Source: Tulasnella sp. 424 (taxonomy: Eukaryota > Basidiomycota > Agaricomycetes > Cantharellales > Tulasnellaceae). Taken from it: 64,000 bases of DNA. Shown here in pieces: positions 50,708 through 62,852 of this stretch. The stretch spans positions 149,119 to 213,118 of the forward strand of contig WSUB01000062.1 in the NCBI GenBank assembly GCA_019633425.1. The letters run 5' to 3'. How positions within the stretch are numbered: the stretch's first letter is position 1; each line of letters begins with the position of its first letter. Made by a program: the position numbers and the translations under genes. A model generated the notes under the pieces. The model worked only from the letters and a program-made list of their open reading frames with translations, searched no databases and had not been told where the DNA came from.

Positions 50708-53435
50708 TCACAATGATGATCGTTGACCTGCCTGTGCCTCATCTCCAGCCTCTACAGATGCCGCGCTGAGGAAGCCCTCCGCTCCGGTCGACGACCTCTC
50801 ATGTTCCGGTAGCTCCGCTAGGGAGGAAAGGGCATCTTCAACGCCTTGCTGATGTCCTGTTTTGGTGTAAATGTCCCGAGCTTCGATGAACGCTGCTTTT
50901 GCCTTCGGGTACTCTTTCCGCGCACGATAGAGCTCTCCCAATCCACAAATTGCAGCACCGACATCCATCTCGGCGCCCAGACGGGCGAAAATCTCCTTGG
51001 CTTCGGTGTACGACGCTTCTGCTTTGGAGTACTCCTTCCGGAACCGATAGACCTCTCCTAATCCCCAAATTGCATCAGCGACATTCTGTTCGGCCCCCAG
51101 ACGGGCGTAGACCTCCTTCGCTTCGCTGTACGATGCTTCTGCCTTGGAGTACTCTTTCCGGAGCCAATAGACCTCTCCCAATCCCAGAATTGCATCAGCG
51201 ACATTCTTTTCGGCTCCCAGACGGGCGTAGATCTTCTTGGCTTCGGTGTACGACGCTTCTGCTTTGGAGTACTCGTTCTGGGACCGATAGACCCCTCCTA
51301 ATCCCCAAATTGCACCAGCGACCTCCCGTTCGGCCCCCAGACGGGCGTAGATCTCCTTGGCTTCGGTGTACGACGCTTCTGCTTTGGAGTACTCGTTCCG
51401 GAACCGATAGACGTCTCCCAATCCCAAAATTGCATCAGCGACCTTCTGTTCGGCCCCCAGACGGGCGTAGATCTCCTTGGCTTCGGTGTACGACGCTTCT
51501 GCTTTGGAGTATTGGTTCCGCGACAGATAGACCTTCCCCAAGCCCCACATTGCATCGGCGCCATCCCTTTTGGCCCCCAGACGTGCGCTGATCTCCCTGA
51601 CCTCAGCGTATGCAGCTTCCGCCTTAGAATACTCGTTCCACATGCGGTAGACCGCTGCCAACCCCCAGATTGCATCTGTGGCCTCCCTGTCAGCTCCAAG
51701 TCGTTCGTAGGTCTCCCTCGCTGCGGTGTACACCGTTTCCGCTTCTGCGTACTCGCGCAGCTCGCGACATACCGTTCCCTGCCCCACCATCGCCCTCGCC
51801 GTTGCCATCGCATCCCCAGCCGACTCTGCGACCTTTAATGCCTTTACGAAATAATCTTTGGCCTCCTTGTACTGTAGGTTTTCATACTTAGTGTAGCCTA
51901 GAGCGCATAGAACCTCCGTGGAATAGCTTTCAAGTTCACTGGCACGTTGTCTCCTAGTGGGAGCGATTTTATCCTATGTGCGGGCGTCAGCACTCGAGGC
52001 GAAAATATACCTAATTCCAGCATCCGTACCAGGAAACCAATACTGCTTTTGCAGTCCCTCGCAGTTGGCCTTGTGTTTGCGTCCATTCTCCAACAACGGG
52101 TCATCATAACGCAAAGAATTCGCACTTGAGAAATATGCTCATTGCTCGTAACGAGGGGAAGATCGCCACGCGCCACGCTAAGGATGATTTCGGTGTCTTT
52201 GCGGAGATCATTGAACGGGAGACTTCCGGTCATAATCTACCAAAGTCGCGGAACGTCAGTCTCAGCAAGGGTTGTAGGCCTTCGTCCGACTCACTTCCCA
52301 ACAAATCCAAGCGAAAGCCCACATGTCGCTAGCCAAGCTGAATTCCTCGTCCCTCAATACCTCGGGTGCAGCCCATCTAAGGGTGTATACAGGGCCCGTA
52401 AGAGTGAGAAACGTCCCGCATTCCTCGATTTGGATCAGGGATACACTGCGCTCTTGAACTTGGCTTGGAGTAGGTTCACTTGATGGGGCCGGACCGACCA
52501 CGTTGCTCTCCTCCTTTCTTCTTGGATGGGTCTCAAGCTTGCGGGCCGACCCGAAGTCCGTTATAACCGCCCGATTTTGAGAATTGACAAGGATGTTCAA
52601 CTGGAGTTGGGTTAAGATGCTGCCTCAGTTGTGGTCCAACGCGACAGGTTTGATAGCCTCACCGACTTCAAGTCTCCGTGGCAGATCGGCGGATCTCTTG
52701 ACTGAAGATGGTGTAAACCACATGCGACGTCGTATATCTGATGTGTGCCTCGTAAGAAGCGCCTCTGTCGAAGCAACACCGAGACGTACTAATGCAACTC
52801 GTTCCGGGATTACCCATTCTTGCGAATGGACAAACTCCCTAAGGTTCCCGTTTTCCTCCCACTGCAAAAGAATCCAAGCAATCTCTTCTTGTGCATTTTC
52901 GACAAAGCCAATTAACTTGACGATATTGTCGTGATCAAGCTCGCTTAACAAACTGAGCTCGTTTGCAAAAGCCTGAAAATGTTGAAGAGTAAACGATGAG
53001 CCTGGAGTTAACATCAAACCCAAGTAGACTAACCGCAGCTTGGGTACGTCTGTTGGCCTCGCCGCTCGACCTGAACTTCTTAACCGCAACTTCGCGGGCG
53101 GTTGCCGAGTTCTGATCACCTCGAGCGGCAGATTTGGAAATGGACGCCATAGCTTTTACAACGTCGGCACTTCCACCTCTTTTCTGGGCGCTGTCGTCCG
53201 AGAATACGAGATCATTGGCGTCCACTCGCCATTTCGATAATGCTTCGACAACCGCTCGCTAATAGCAGGTATCTAGGTAAGTACACCCATTAGCCGCCGT
53301 TACGCAGTTACTCCAACATACCAAGCATAGCCTAATTCGCTTAGGATCTCTAGGAGGCTCCTTTTCCTCAGCGACCATGGGTGGTGATTTCCGCTTCCGC
53401 GATTCGGTTGGTCGCCCAGGAGTTGGGTCGGACAT
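50708..53435 (-). CDS. K6: TKL-type protein kinase fused to 8 TPR repeats, 791 aa
   Basis: Exons start at 53435 (53435-53322, 53258-53034), then 183-, 75- and 306-nt exons, then 52236-52030 and 51973-50708 (2376 nt, in frame). It is the closest sister of K5 and shows the ancestral state at the K5 lesions: DFG intact (ITDFGSARKL), GSLPFNDL in frame, and an AG acceptor at intron 1. HGDLKS is non-RD. Exon 1 carries RKRKSPP and PKRIRLCL. The eight TPR units are very similar in DNA sequence. The tail extends past EAGDEA to AQAGQRSSL. Confidence 0.88.
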
Positions 53436-54056
53436 AACTGACTAGCTGAGTGATGGATATGCCTTAGAGAATTACCTTTGTGGTTGAAGCTCTGACAAGA
53501 CGAAGAGGGCTTGGAAAACAGAAAGATGCGCACGATGCAAGAAGAGAGAAATGGTTGGAGGTAAATGGAAGCAAGACGAGCGTGCTGAGCACGTTTCTGC
53601 TCGTTAGGCAGCGTTGTGGTTCGCGTTTGCTCATGTTAGGCCTCAGGGACCGGCCCACAGCCCCAATGCGGTGCGGTATGTTGCCATACCGCTCGCAAGC
53701 GAATTTCTCTCTATAGGTAGTTCTGGAGATGGAGTGCGTGTTATCCAAGTCAATTTTCAAAGCCGCTTGATCGGGTCTTGGCCACTCAGACATCGGGAGC
53801 GAGGGTGCGGCAAGGGTGCAGAATCGCCCCGGCCGTCGACGGTCTCATCTTACACCTTTAGGACCAACATGCAGGAAATGGAAACACGCTTGAACAATCG
53901 CGACCTCTCCTCTGATCATGCTACCTTTGCAGATCATGCGCAAACGCGCTTTCAACCACCAACGGTTATTCCATAGAGCAACTTTCGGTTTCCGCGCACT
54001 GCCACTCGGGTTCCATCTGAAACCTCGCTCTCATCCTTCTCACCCTCACTTCAAAC
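53436..54056. other. K6-G7 intergenic region
   Basis: Kinase upstream flank and GMC 3' flank only. No gene was found. Confidence 0.45.
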
Positions 54057-56060
54057 TCAATAGTCCTCTTTAATCAAATCAGCCGCCTTTTCCCCTATCC
54101 TATCGCGGGTCCAGCGGTATGCCCGCTCACAATTTCCGACTGGACACGATCCTCAGTCCTTGGACCCCGTAAACTCTTAATCGGGGATGAACGACAGCAC
54201 CGTCCCAAAGGTGCCATACGCGCGGTGCAGCTTGGGTGGTACCTAGGTGCGGCAGATGATAACGAGGGCGAGCGAGGGATTTTCCGTTAGTGAGCGGTCA
54301 AAGTGAGGCTGTGCGTTTCGTGCAAGAGAGACGAAAATGAGGGGGGGGGGGGGAGGTGACGTATGTACAAGGTCACTGCGCGACTTCGGACAATCTCTTC
54401 GATCTCCTCGTCTGATTTCGTTCCTAGTGCGTGGTCCGAAAGCAGATCTTGGACAAGGCTGTAAGACCCACGTACCAAGGATCATCAGAGGCTTATCCCA
54501 AGGGTCCGTAGACTTGAGAGTCGCCGTTGGCTTGCTCATTGGTCTCAACAACGTCACGCTAATCGTCATCGTTTCAGGAACGTCGAATTTCTTGTGCCTG
54601 TGGTCTTACACATTCCAAGCTCACTCAGCTTGCTATTTCGAGACTTTCTATCGAGACCACAACACAACTCACCCTCCAAACTAGAGGCGAGACCATCATC
54701 TCCCACTAGTCGAATCCTCCACCGCTTCGAAGTCACTATCCCCGCACCACCAAGTTTCGTCCCAAGCTTCCCATCCTCGACCCTCACGAAAGCCATGCGC
54801 TCCCACATCCACGTCGTCAAGGCCCCGTCCCGTTGATCAAGTACTGCGCGACCCGCTCGAGTTATCGACAGCTTCTACCACTCGTTGTTGGGCTTCAAGA
54901 ACCGGGCGGTATGGTAACTAGGTCGAGTCGGGAAGGAAAGAGTTGAAGACGCTGTGGTCCGCCAAGTTCCGGCCTACGCCTAGAAGGGTTTAGATAGTGG
55001 GTATAGAATGTTTTGAGAGCTCGAGTTCGGGTCCGATACCGAAGAGGAGGAGAATTTGAGGGGTTTTGACCGGGCCGACGCTTTTCAAAGTGGTTTTGGA
55101 GACGAGATTTACGAGAGGATCACTTCCTTCTGAGCGGCCCAAAGTGATGACGGTTGAGTTGGTAGTCGAGACTGGAGAGTCAGGCACAACTCACTTTATT
55201 GAAACCCAAGGTACGGTATCGTTCATGTAACTCTCATGCTACCTAGGAAAGCCCTTCAATTGTATCGCGTTGAGCGAATATGAAATGCAAGTCCCCGTAC
55301 CTCCGAGGTGTCCACGTCCAGGACGCGCGGGATGTCAACGGCTTCACAACGCGTCGGAGCGAGGAACGAATGCTGCTAATCTTTTTAGTGTACCTTTACG
55401 AGTTCAAACTTCAATTAGCCCTGTCCTGGAGTGTCTTCCGCTGTTAAACCCACCTCTTTGAACCCTTTGCACGCCCCATCCGCCCGCACCCGTCCACGCC
55501 CTTCTGCAGCGCAGCCCACTCATCTTAACCCTCAGGAGCCAAAACATGCAAGCATTTCCAGTCGAGCGGTCTTCAGGTATGGTCATCCTTGACCAAGGGT
55601 GATTCAAAATCGCGACACCGGTTTTGAGGGACGATAGATATTATGACTCCCAATCGTGTAAGTTTGAATTCACCAAAGGGCGCTGGAATACGAGAGGCCA
55701 ATGACGACCATCCACTGGAGGTACGTCATCAGATACTGTGAGTAGATCAGGGTATGCGAGATTAATAAGCTGTCAAGCAGGGCGTACCTCGTTCCTAGCC
55801 TCGATCATTTAGACCGCGAAAGCACGATTTTCCCCCGACTGTTAACCGATTCGCCAAAGACCGTCGCAGCTAGTCCCTTCCAGCGACATTCAAAGTCAAA
55901 TCCACCGTCGTCTTGAATAGCTTGACTCTCCGTTCGCGTTTGTCGCTCGGATGGCCCGTTTCGGGTGCAGAGGAACGAGTCCTGCCGATGACCTGTGACC
56001 CAAGAACGCGAGGCGGCTTCGATAATAAGCGAGAATGCTCCGAGTGCCAAAGAGGTGGCG
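54057..56060 (-). pseudogene. G7: heavily decayed GMC oxidoreductase pseudogene
   Basis: The C-terminal exon is recognisable (AADLIKEDY end at 54057, plus the cognate of YHPSCTARMAP) but has internal deletions. The neighbouring exon is cut by about 0.3 kb near 54445. Short matches continue through 54.5-55.2 kb (GTVTL region, ILLLFGIGPELELSKHSIP). The N-terminal part near 55.8-56.06 kb reads DDGGFDFECRWKGLAATVF, a ruin of the FAD motif. A run of 14 G residues lies at about 54339-54352. It is the oldest or fastest-decaying of G1-G8. Confidence 0.7.
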
Positions 56061-56104
56061 GTTGACAGTTGTAGAATAGCGAATGGAGGTAGAGCGTGGT
56101 GAGA

Positions 56105-56900
56105 GCGGGGAATGTTTAGTCAGTGCCAAGTGTTGTCGCCCACGGCCTCACATACTGGTGTTCTCCCGTCACCTCTCGGAGGTTTCGCGCCAGGAGGAGA
56201 TGGGATGCTGACGACGTTACGGTGCGGAAGGAAGGTTTTCCACGATTCTGGCAGAGAATCTCGAATAGCTTGTTCAAGCGGAGAGGAGCGAAAACGTGTC
56301 AGTGCGCGACGCGAAGGAGTGTCAGAGGGACTTTACCTTTTCCAAACCCAGTCTTGCCCAGTTTTCATGCCTCGTGGAAGGGACTTTGGCTTAATGGGAA
56401 GCCGTCTCAGTATCGGTACGTTCAAGATCCCACTTAGTCTTCTCTTGACAGGCTATTTCCACTGTCGAACCGGGGTTCTTGAAGCACTCGCGAGCCCGTC
56501 GGGCCCAAGTCCTTCTACGATTCCACCCACTTTTCGAAATCGATCGGACGAAACATGATAAAATTTCCGCTGAGATGACGTTGACTGGGTCCCCAAAGTA
56601 CATTAAGATTGTGCCATCCTTTTCGGGGGAAGGTTCAAACGCCTCGTCGCGTTCCGTTCGTCGTAGTCGCGAAGAAGGCTGCTGGTCTTGGTACCAACTG
56701 AGACAGATCGACCACCTAGATGTACGTAGAATTCCTAGTACGTGAGTGGTAATATCAAGGGTTGGGCTCTGACACGACTCACCCAACCTGGACTTCAGTG
56801 CCCAGCTTAACCGATTTGCCAAGGCCACAACCCTTGCGTACCCCCTCGGCATCCGCAAAAAGATCAAATCCATAATTGGCTTAAGTTGACGAAACCGTCT
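56105..56900 (-). pseudogene. Old GMC oxidoreductase relic upstream of G7
   Basis: Second member of the relic lineage seen at 8.8-9.5 kb. Near 56560-56520 the frame reads GNFIMFRPIDFEKWVES, matching SGNAMMFHLGAPEDYDEW. Near 56850-56800 VVALANRL matches the FAD helix. Catalytic exons are absent. It lies in the same G-to-K interval as the relic beside G1, suggesting that the G1 and G7 modules share a common arrangement older than the other modules. Confidence 0.6.
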
Positions 56901-58669
56901 TGGACGTTTTCGCGAGGACGGCCAATCCCGTTTGCCAAGGGGATAAATAGGGAAAAAGGGGCTTCGAGAATGGCCTGTTGCAGTTGTGTACGGTCGTCCC
57001 GACGGTCGTTACGACTACTGAAAGTTCTGCAATCGTGACTGGAAGTTGTGAAGCGGCGCACGGGTGCAGAGCAAGGGGATGTTGAGAGAGCGCAGAAAGC
57101 GACAAGTTCGATTTAGTTGCACAGAACGTCTCGATGCGATTCGGGAAGAGGAAGGTGCAAGACCAGAGAAAGTACAAATCCTGTCAGTCGGTGGTGGGAT
57201 GCTTGGAGTGTTAAGAACGGATGTGCGTACGAGATCCTTGAACGATTCGGCGCCATCGCCTTCTGGAGTGACATAGGTGCTGAGATCCGCACGGAATTTT
57301 CGATAGGGAGGGGGAGCGTAAAAGACCGTCGCCGAGTATTCGGAAAGTTCGGGAAGGACAGGAAGTCGGGGAAGTGGAAAATCAAAAGGTCGTATTAGGT
57401 TGACGCGGAGGTGGATGTTCGGGGTTCGATGTTAAAGCCTCGAGGGTGCGATGCTGGTTGAAAGTCGGTCAAGAACACCAAAACATGCGGGGCCAATCCC
57501 GTGAATCTCCGATGAGTGCCGGGTGCCGCTGACATAATCCTCCCCCTTTATACATTTTCTTCCCTTCTTCTCCGCCATTGGCAGCCTTGTCCCAACTCTT
57601 GACATTCTACTGTAAATGATGTTATATTCAAATATTTCAGCAAGCTCCTCGTAACTTTCATCTGTCCACGAGACCCTTGACTTTGGTAACCCCCGCGCCG
57701 CCAACCCAGTTCAAGACCACGACTTGTCTTATTCGTAATGGTTTTTACGGACCGAAGGCTGTAAACTCGGAGCGAGACACAATCGCATGAGAAGGATACT
57801 GCAGGTCCAAAGACCCGCCCTGAGCGGTTCAAATGCCCGTCCGGCAATGTCCCCAAAACAGGCAAGCTACACTCGCTTGCCTCCCATTCAACCAAGTTTC
57901 GTGTTGACCTCTTGATCCCTCTCAGCCCCTGAAAGCGTCTGTGCTAAGGAGCAAATATGGTCAGGTGCTACTCTCCTCTAGATTATCGCCTGTTACAAAA
58001 AAAATCAGCAAGGGAGTGTCGTCGGGTAAAGCGGCTTATGACCCGCAACGGCACGACCACATTCCAATCCCTCCCACCTTTTTTTTGACCGTTCCCCCTA
58101 CCTCATCAGTCAGTTGTGCATTTAATATTGAATTTCGTGCGTGTTTATGATGACAATAGGCTGGTAAAACCGAGTTACGCAGGGTGCAGTCGATTTCCCT
58201 TGATGCGCTGAATATATATGCATTAAATTCAGAGATGCGAGGCTGAGATTTTCGAACCAGCGAACCTCTCACGGAATCTAGGAGACTCCCCGTGATATTG
58301 CTTGATGTCAATATATATGTACAAACGGTGGAAAAGAAGTGAACAAATATGAATGGCGTAAACTCTCGGCTCTTCTCGACGCGAACATTATCAAAGTACC
58401 AAACAGCACGTCTCCCGTACGTGCGTACGGCGTTATATGAAATTGGAATAACCGGAAGAAGCGATTGTGGTATAGGCCAAGTGACAAAAAATGGAAAATA
58501 CAAGGGGGGGAACCAAACACAAAGTTCGATTAACACTGGCAATGATACTGCGCAAACAATGAAAAGCGCCTTCAATGTTCAATAGCTGCAAAGCGGTACA
58601 CCAAGGGATCGTAACTCACCTTTCTTCATTCGAGATCCTAACTTTCCATAAGAATGATCGTTGTTCTGT
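56901..58669. other. Relic/G7-K7 intergenic region
   Basis: The flank of the relic (56.9-57.48 kb) is homologous to 33.55-34.3 kb. A promoter block lies at 57485-57560. The conserved kinase 3' flank follows, with a GGTGAGT donor-like site at 58619, 51 nt after the K7 stop codon. No gene was found. Confidence 0.5.
57485..57560 (-). promoter_or_regulatory. GMC promoter block upstream of the relic/G7
   Basis: TGTATAAAGGGGGAGG then ATTATGTCAGCGGCACCC on the minus strand. The typical AATTATCGG box after the core is altered to ACTCATCGG. Confidence 0.4.
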
Positions 58670-61600
58670 CTATGCCTCGTCTTCAGCCTCCGTGGATGTT
58701 TCGCCAAGAGAGTCTTCCCCTTCAGTCGCCCACCGCTGCTCCTCCTCCTCCTCGTCCTCCTTCTCTAGCCCGGCTAGGGAGGAAATGACATCTTCAACGC
58801 CTTGCTGATATCCTGTCTTGGTGTAGATCTCTCGAGCTTCGATGAACGCTGCTTTTGCCTTCAGGTACTCTTCTAGCAACCAATAGACCTTTCCCAATCC
58901 CGAAACTGCATCAGCGACATCCTTCTCGGCACCCAGACGGGCGTAGATCTCCTTGGCCTCGGTGTACGACGCTTCTGCTTTGGAGTACTCGTCCCGGAAC
59001 CGATAGACCTCTCCCAATTTCCAAGCTAAATCAGCAACATGCTCCTCCGCCCCCAGACGGGCATAGATCTCCTTGGCTTCGGTGAACGACGCTTCTGCTT
59101 TGGAGTACTCCTTCTGCGACCGATATCCCTCTCCCAATCCCCAAATTACATTTGCAACACCCCTTTCAACCCCCAAACGGGCGTAGATCTCCTTGGCTTC
59201 GGTGTACGACGCTTCTGCTTTGGAGTACTCGTCTCTGCACCGATAGACACAGCCCAATCCCAAGATTGCGTCAGCAAAACCATGTTCGGACCCCAGACGG
59301 GCGCAGATCTCCTTGGCTTCGGTGTACGACGCTTCTGCTTTGGAGTACTCGTTCCGCCACTGATAGACCGCTCCCAGTCCCCAAAGTGCATCAGCGACAC
59401 CGTCTTCGGCCCCCAGACGAGCGTAGAACTCCTTGGCTTCGGTGTACGACGCTTCTGCTTTGGAGTACTCGTTCCGCCACCAATAGACACGGCCCAATCC
59501 CAAAATTGCGTCAGCGACCTTCTGTTCGTTCCCCAGACGAGCGTAGCTCTCCTTAGCCTCCGTGTACAGCGCTTCTGCTTTTGAGTACTCTTTCCGGGAC
59601 CGATAGACCTCTCCCAATCCCCAAATTGCATCAGCGACTTCCAGTTCGGCCCCCAGACGGGCGTAGATCTCCCTGGCTTCGGTGTACGACGCTTCTGCTT
59701 TCGAGTACTCGTTCCGCAACCAATAGACACGGCCCAATCCTAAAATTGCATCAGCGACCTTCTGCTCGGCCACCAGACGAGCGTAGATCTCCATGGCCTC
59801 GGTGTACGACGCTTCTGCTTTGGAGTACTCTTTCCGGGACCGATAGACCTCTCCCAAACCCCAAATTGCATCAGCAACCTCCTGTTCGGCCCCCAGACGG
59901 GCGTAGATCTCCCTAGCTTCGGTGTACGAAGCTTCTGCTTTAGGGTACTCGTTCCGCGCACGACAGACCACTCCCAATCTCAAAATTGTCTTAGCGACGT
60001 GCCGTTCGGCCCCCAGACTGGTGTAGATCTCCCTGGCTTCGGTGTACGACGCTTCTGCTTTTGGGTACTCGTTCCGGGACCGATAGACCTCTCCCAATCC
60101 CCAAAGCGCGTGAGCGGCACCCCCTTCGGCATTTAGACGTGCATAGGTCTCTCTAGCCTCAATGTATGAAGCCTCGGCTTTGGAGTACTCTCTCTGGAAC
60201 CGATAGATATCTCCCAATCCCCGATCTGCATCAGCTACATTCTTTTCCCCGCCCAGACGTGCGTAGATATCTCTGGCTTTGATGTACGATGCTTCTGCTT
60301 TGGAATACTCGTTCCGGGACCGATAGACATCCCCCAATCCCTCAATTGCATGCGCCACATCTCCCTCCGCTCCCAGACGTGCGCAGATCTCCCTAACTTC
60401 AATGTACGAGGTCTCCGCCTTAGAATACTCTTTTTGCATGAAATAGACATGTCCCAACTCCCAGATTGCATCTGAGACGTTCTTTTGAGCTCCAAGACGT
60501 GCGTACGTCTCCCTTGCTGCAGAGTACAGCGCTTCAGCCTCTGCATACTCCCTCAGTCGGCGACAGGCTGTTCCCTGCCCGATCATCGCTTTCGCGACAG
60601 CCATCACATCCCCGGCCGACTGGGCGACCTTTGATGCTCGGTAAAAATATTCTTTTGCTTCCTCGCAGTGTCCATTTTCGTACTTTGTGTAGCCTATAGC
60701 GCACAGAACCTCTGTGGGATAGCTTTCAAGTTCACCGTCAGGTCGTCTCTTGGTGGGAGCGATTCGATCCTACGTGCAACCGTCAGCACTCGAGTCCGCA
60801 ATATTCCTAGTTCCGGGGTCCGTACCATAGAACGAATGCTGCTTTCGCAGTCCTTCGCAGCCGGCCTCGTGGTAGGCTCCATTCTCCAACAGCGAGTCAT
60901 CATAATGCAAAGAACTCGCACTTGAGAAATATGTTCGTTGTTCGTAACTCGGGGAAGGTTGCCACGTGCCACGCTAAGGATGATCTCGGTTTCCTTGCGG
61001 AGATCATTGAATGGAAGACTTCCAGTCATAATCTATCAAAACGGCGGAACGTCAGTTTCGGAAGAGGTGGAGATGTTCGGTCCACCTACCTCCCAACAAA
61101 TCCAAGCAAAGGCCCACATGTCACTTGCTAAGCCGAATTCTTCGTGCTCCAGTACTTCTGGTGCAGCCCATCGGAGGGTGTACACAGGGCCTGTGAGAGT
61201 GAGAAACGTCCCGCATTCCTCAATTTGGACAAGGGACAACCCCTGCTCTTGAACTTGGCTGAGAGTAGGTTCACCCCGTGTGGCCGGACCCGCCGCATTG
61301 TTCTCCTTTTCTCCTGTTGGATGTGACTCGAGTTTGCGAGCCGATCCGAAGTCGGTTATGACAGCATGGTTCTGGGAATTAACTAGGATGTTCAGCTGGA
61401 ACGAGCAAAGGTATCATTTCAGTCCTGGTCCAACGCGAGAGGTCTGCAGCCTCACCGATTTCAAGTCCCCGTGGCAGATAGGCGGATCTCTTGAGTGAAG
61501 ATGATTTAAGCCGCACACAACGTCATGTATCTAATGGCCGGATTGTAAGAAGCGCTGCTGTCGATGCAATAGTTATGACGCACGAGTTCGAGGCGTTCGG

Positions 61601-62227
61601 GAATCACCCAATCTTGCGAATCAATAAACTCCCTGATGTTCCCGTTTTCCTCCCAGCGCAACAGAATCCAAGCAATATCTTCTTCGGCACTTTCGACGAA
61701 GGCAATGAACTGAACGATATTGTCGTGATGAAGCTCGCTTAACAAACCGAGCTCGTTCGTGAAAGCCTGAAGCTTGGAGAGTCAATGGTAAGCCTGAATT
61801 TCGTATCAATTCCAGTTATACTAACTGCAGCTTGGCCACGTCCGTTGGCGTCGCCGCTCAACCTGTATTTCTTAACCGCAACGTCATGGGTGGTTGCCGA
61901 GCTCTGATCACCCGGACCGACGGACTTGAAGATGGACGCCGTAGCCTTTGCAACGTCGGCACTTCCCCCCCTTTTCTGGACGTCCTCATCAGAGAATACG
62001 AGATCTTGGGCGTCCACGCGCCATTTTGATAACGCTTCGACAACCGCTCGCTAATCGCAGCTACCCAAGTAAGTACACCCATTGGCCGCCATTACGTGGT
62101 TACTCCAACATACCAAGGACAACTTAATTCGCTTAGGAACTCTAGGAGTCTCCTTTTCCTCAGCTACCACGGGTGGTGATTTCCGCTTCCGCGATTCGGT
62201 TAGCTGCCCTCGAGTTAGGTCGGACAT
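58670..62227 (-). CDS. K7: TKL-type protein kinase fused to 15 TPR repeats, 1069 aa
   Basis: Exons: 62227-62114, 62050-61826, 183- and 75-nt exons 3 and 4, 61395-61090, 61032-60826, 60769-58670 (3210 nt, in frame). Kinase motifs: VAVKKYRL, HGDLKS, ITDFGSARKL, WAAPEVL. The exon 1 end reads PKRIKLSL. The fifteen 40-residue TPR units are dominated by EVYRSRKEY and RVYWLRNEY types. The tail contains a run of Glu/Asp (EKEDEEEEEQ) and ends EAEDEA. Second largest solenoid of the cluster. Confidence 0.88.
58790..60560 (-). repeat. 15 x 120-bp TPR-coding tandem array in K7
   Basis: Strict 120-bp period. Several units are almost identical in DNA sequence, for example those at 59.2-59.9 kb, where a pair (EVYRSRKEY then RVYWxRNEY) is repeated in tandem. 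This indicates a recent two-unit (240-bp) duplication. Confidence 0.85.
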
Positions 62228-62852
62228 AACAGATTAGCCAAGGGATGGATATGCTTTAATGACAAGGATTGCGTCTGTGGTTTGTGTCCTGAGGAGACGA
62301 AGAGGGTTTGGAAAACGGGAGAAAGATGTGCAAGGCGCAAGAAGCCAAACTGATAAAATAGCTTGAGGTGAATCGAGGCACGTGCCCACTGAATACGTTT
62401 CTGCTCTTGAGGAAACGTTCTGCTCCCATAAGCCCTTAAGGACTCCACCCGCGGGAGCGAACAGCCTCAATGCATGCAGCGGTACGTTGCCACATGCACA
62501 CGGCTCACAAGCAAATTCTCTCCACTAAAGAAGTCCGCGGAAAGATAGCGTGTCGTTGGCAGGTTAACTTGGAAAGCTGCTTGATTGGATCTTGGCCACT
62601 CAGACATTGCGAAAGAGGGTACGACGAGGGTGCCCAGTGGCCTGCTTACCTTATGCCTTTTCGGCCAACAGGCAGCGAACTCGGAACGGTCGAGATCGCT
62701 CATCTGATAATGCAATCGACGTAAAGCATACGCGAAGCCACGGATCCCATAGCAAAGGGTTATCGCATTTTGATTGATAGAACATTCCATGTTCCAATTA
62801 TCGGCTTCCACACCCCGCCTCTCACGAACCCGTATTCCTGCTCATTCCTAAC
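62228..62852. other. K7-G8 intergenic region
   Basis: K7 upstream flank and G8 3' flank. The GGTTATCGCATTTTGATTGA and AACATTCCA signature lies at 62757-62790. No gene was found. Confidence 0.5.
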
